From the NCBI GenBank assembly GCA_965238155.1, contig OZ250175.1, positions 248,001 to 312,000 of the forward strand: DNA of 64,000 nucleotides, given 5' to 3'. This stretch comes from BJGV01 sp964196335. Lineage in GTDB: Bacteria > Pseudomonadota > Gammaproteobacteria > Burkholderiales > Nitrosomonadaceae. The position numbers and the translations under genes are program-made. Of the stretch, positions 63,402 to 64,000 are shown piece by piece; positions within the stretch are counted from its first letter, which is position 1; each line of letters begins with the position of its first letter. Under the pieces are notes generated by a model. That model was not told where the DNA came from. It made no database searches and was given only the letters and a program-made list of their open reading frames with translations.

Positions 63402-64000
63402 CTAAATGGTCTTAGCTTTTTCAACAGCTTCTTCTATCCCACCAACCATATAAAAAGCCTGCTCTGGCAAATGGTCATATTCACCATTAACAATACCTTT
63501 AAAACCCTTGATAGTATCTTTCAATGAAACATATTTTCCAGGTGTACCGGTAAATACTTCTGCCACATTAAACGGCTGAGATAGAAAACGTTGAATTTTA
63601 CGTGCCCTTGCTACTGACAGTTTATCTTCTGGAGATAGTTCATCCATTCCCAAAATAGCAATAATGTCACGTAATTCCTTATAACGTTGAAGCGTTTGCT
63701 GCACATCACGCGCTGTATTGTAATGATCTTCGCCAACAACTAAAGGATCAAGCTGGCGTGAAGTAGAGTCAAGCGGATCCACAGCGGGGTAGATTCCCAG
63801 AGAAGCAATGTCGCGTGACAATACTACGGTAGCATCCAAATGCCCAAAAGTTGTTGCAGGAGAAGGATCCGTCAGATCATCCGCTGGCACATAGACTGCC
63901 TGAATCGAAGTAATCGATCCGGATTTAGTTGATGTAATTCGTTCTTGTAAGCGTCCCATCTCTTCAGCCAGCGTAGGTTGATATCCTACTGCAGAAGGCA
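63402..64000 (-). CDS. atpD: ATP synthase beta subunit (5' end outside window)
   Basis: The catalytic subunit of F1-ATPase. Only the C-terminal 199 residues or so are in the window; the frame runs off the right edge (upstream residues PSAVGYQPTLAEEM are readable to base 64000). Landmarks are MGRLQERITSTKSGSITS, VYVPADDLTDPSPATTFGHLDA and FLSQPFNVAEVFTG. The Walker A lies beyond the edge. Confidence 0.97.
   Translation of the reverse strand, partial: PSAVGYQPTLAEEMGRLQERITSTKSGSITSIQAVYVPADDLTDPSPATTFGHLDATVVLSRDIASLGIYPAVDPLDSTSRQLDPLVVGEDHYNTARDVQQTLQRYKELRDIIAILGMDELSPEDKLSVARARKIQRFLSQPFNVAEVFTGTPGKYVSLKDTIKGFKGIVNGEYDHLPEQAFYMVGGIEEAVEKAKTI

Overview
The window reads as a contiguous, gene-dense chromosomal segment of a betaproteobacterium, most likely a Nitrosomonas-type ammonia oxidiser (Nitrosomonadaceae). 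The support is indirect: betaproteobacterial gene orders (algH-ruvX-pyrR-pyrB-pyrC', thiD-thiE-hemL, hemA-prfA-prmC-grxD), C5-pathway haem genes, a dihaem cytochrome c4, a CADD-type p-aminobenzoate synthase of the kind reported from N. europaea, and an HPr-rel-A type system. No ammonia or hydroxylamine oxidation genes lie in the window, so the genus is an inference. Base composition looks AT-rich by eye. There is one tRNA (Phe) and no rRNA, CRISPR array, insertion sequence or prophage.

Layout, left to right. 0-5 kb: secA and a membrane M23 peptidase (reverse), a divergent DciA-like gene, and tRNA-Phe. 5-9 kb: hemA-prfA-prmC-grxD. 9-14 kb: a YqaA-like membrane protein, the CADD-type enzyme, glnD-map (reverse) and a SPOR-protein remnant. 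14-21.5 kb: cytochrome c4, hemL-thiE-thiD (reverse), rubredoxin-gloA, rsmB-purN-purM (reverse). 21.5-27 kb: one long run perM-hda-HAD phosphatase-ubiC-ubiA-ubiD. 27-29 kb: a Tat-signal protein plus a PqqD-like chaperone, then DUF2024 and DUF3565-DUF1971 genes. 29-35 kb: dapB, bamE, fur, lolC-lolD, a DNA glycosylase and a DUF2062 protein. 35-45 kb: apt, then a long reverse run folD-aceE-aceF-nadD-rsfS-rlmH-maf-rng. 45-53 kb: two unknown small genes, a His-rich membrane protein, then the reverse run algH-ruvX-pyrR-pyrB-pyrC'-prlC-glutaredoxin-like. 53-59 kb: HprK-related kinase A with a nucleotidyltransferase, a Sel1/lytic transglycosylase, and a UDP-HexNAc epimerase/dehydrogenase pair. 59-64 kb: glmS, glmU, atpC and the 3' part of atpD.

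Two observations stand out. First, genes of the poorly understood HPr-rel-A system are split into two loci about 25 kb apart: the Tat protein and PqqD-like chaperone near 27-28 kb, and the HprK-like kinase and nucleotidyltransferase near 53-55 kb. Second, three promoters share a CRP-type box (TGTGA-N6-TCACA or ACACA) at exactly the class II distance (box centre 29.5 bp before a TAC(T/A)CT hexamer). They lie upstream of the Tat protein, the lytic transglycosylase and glmU. This suggests a small envelope-related regulon tying part of the HPr-rel-A system to peptidoglycan turnover and UDP-GlcNAc supply. Function, regulation and shared membership are inferences; the motif geometry is read directly from the sequence.
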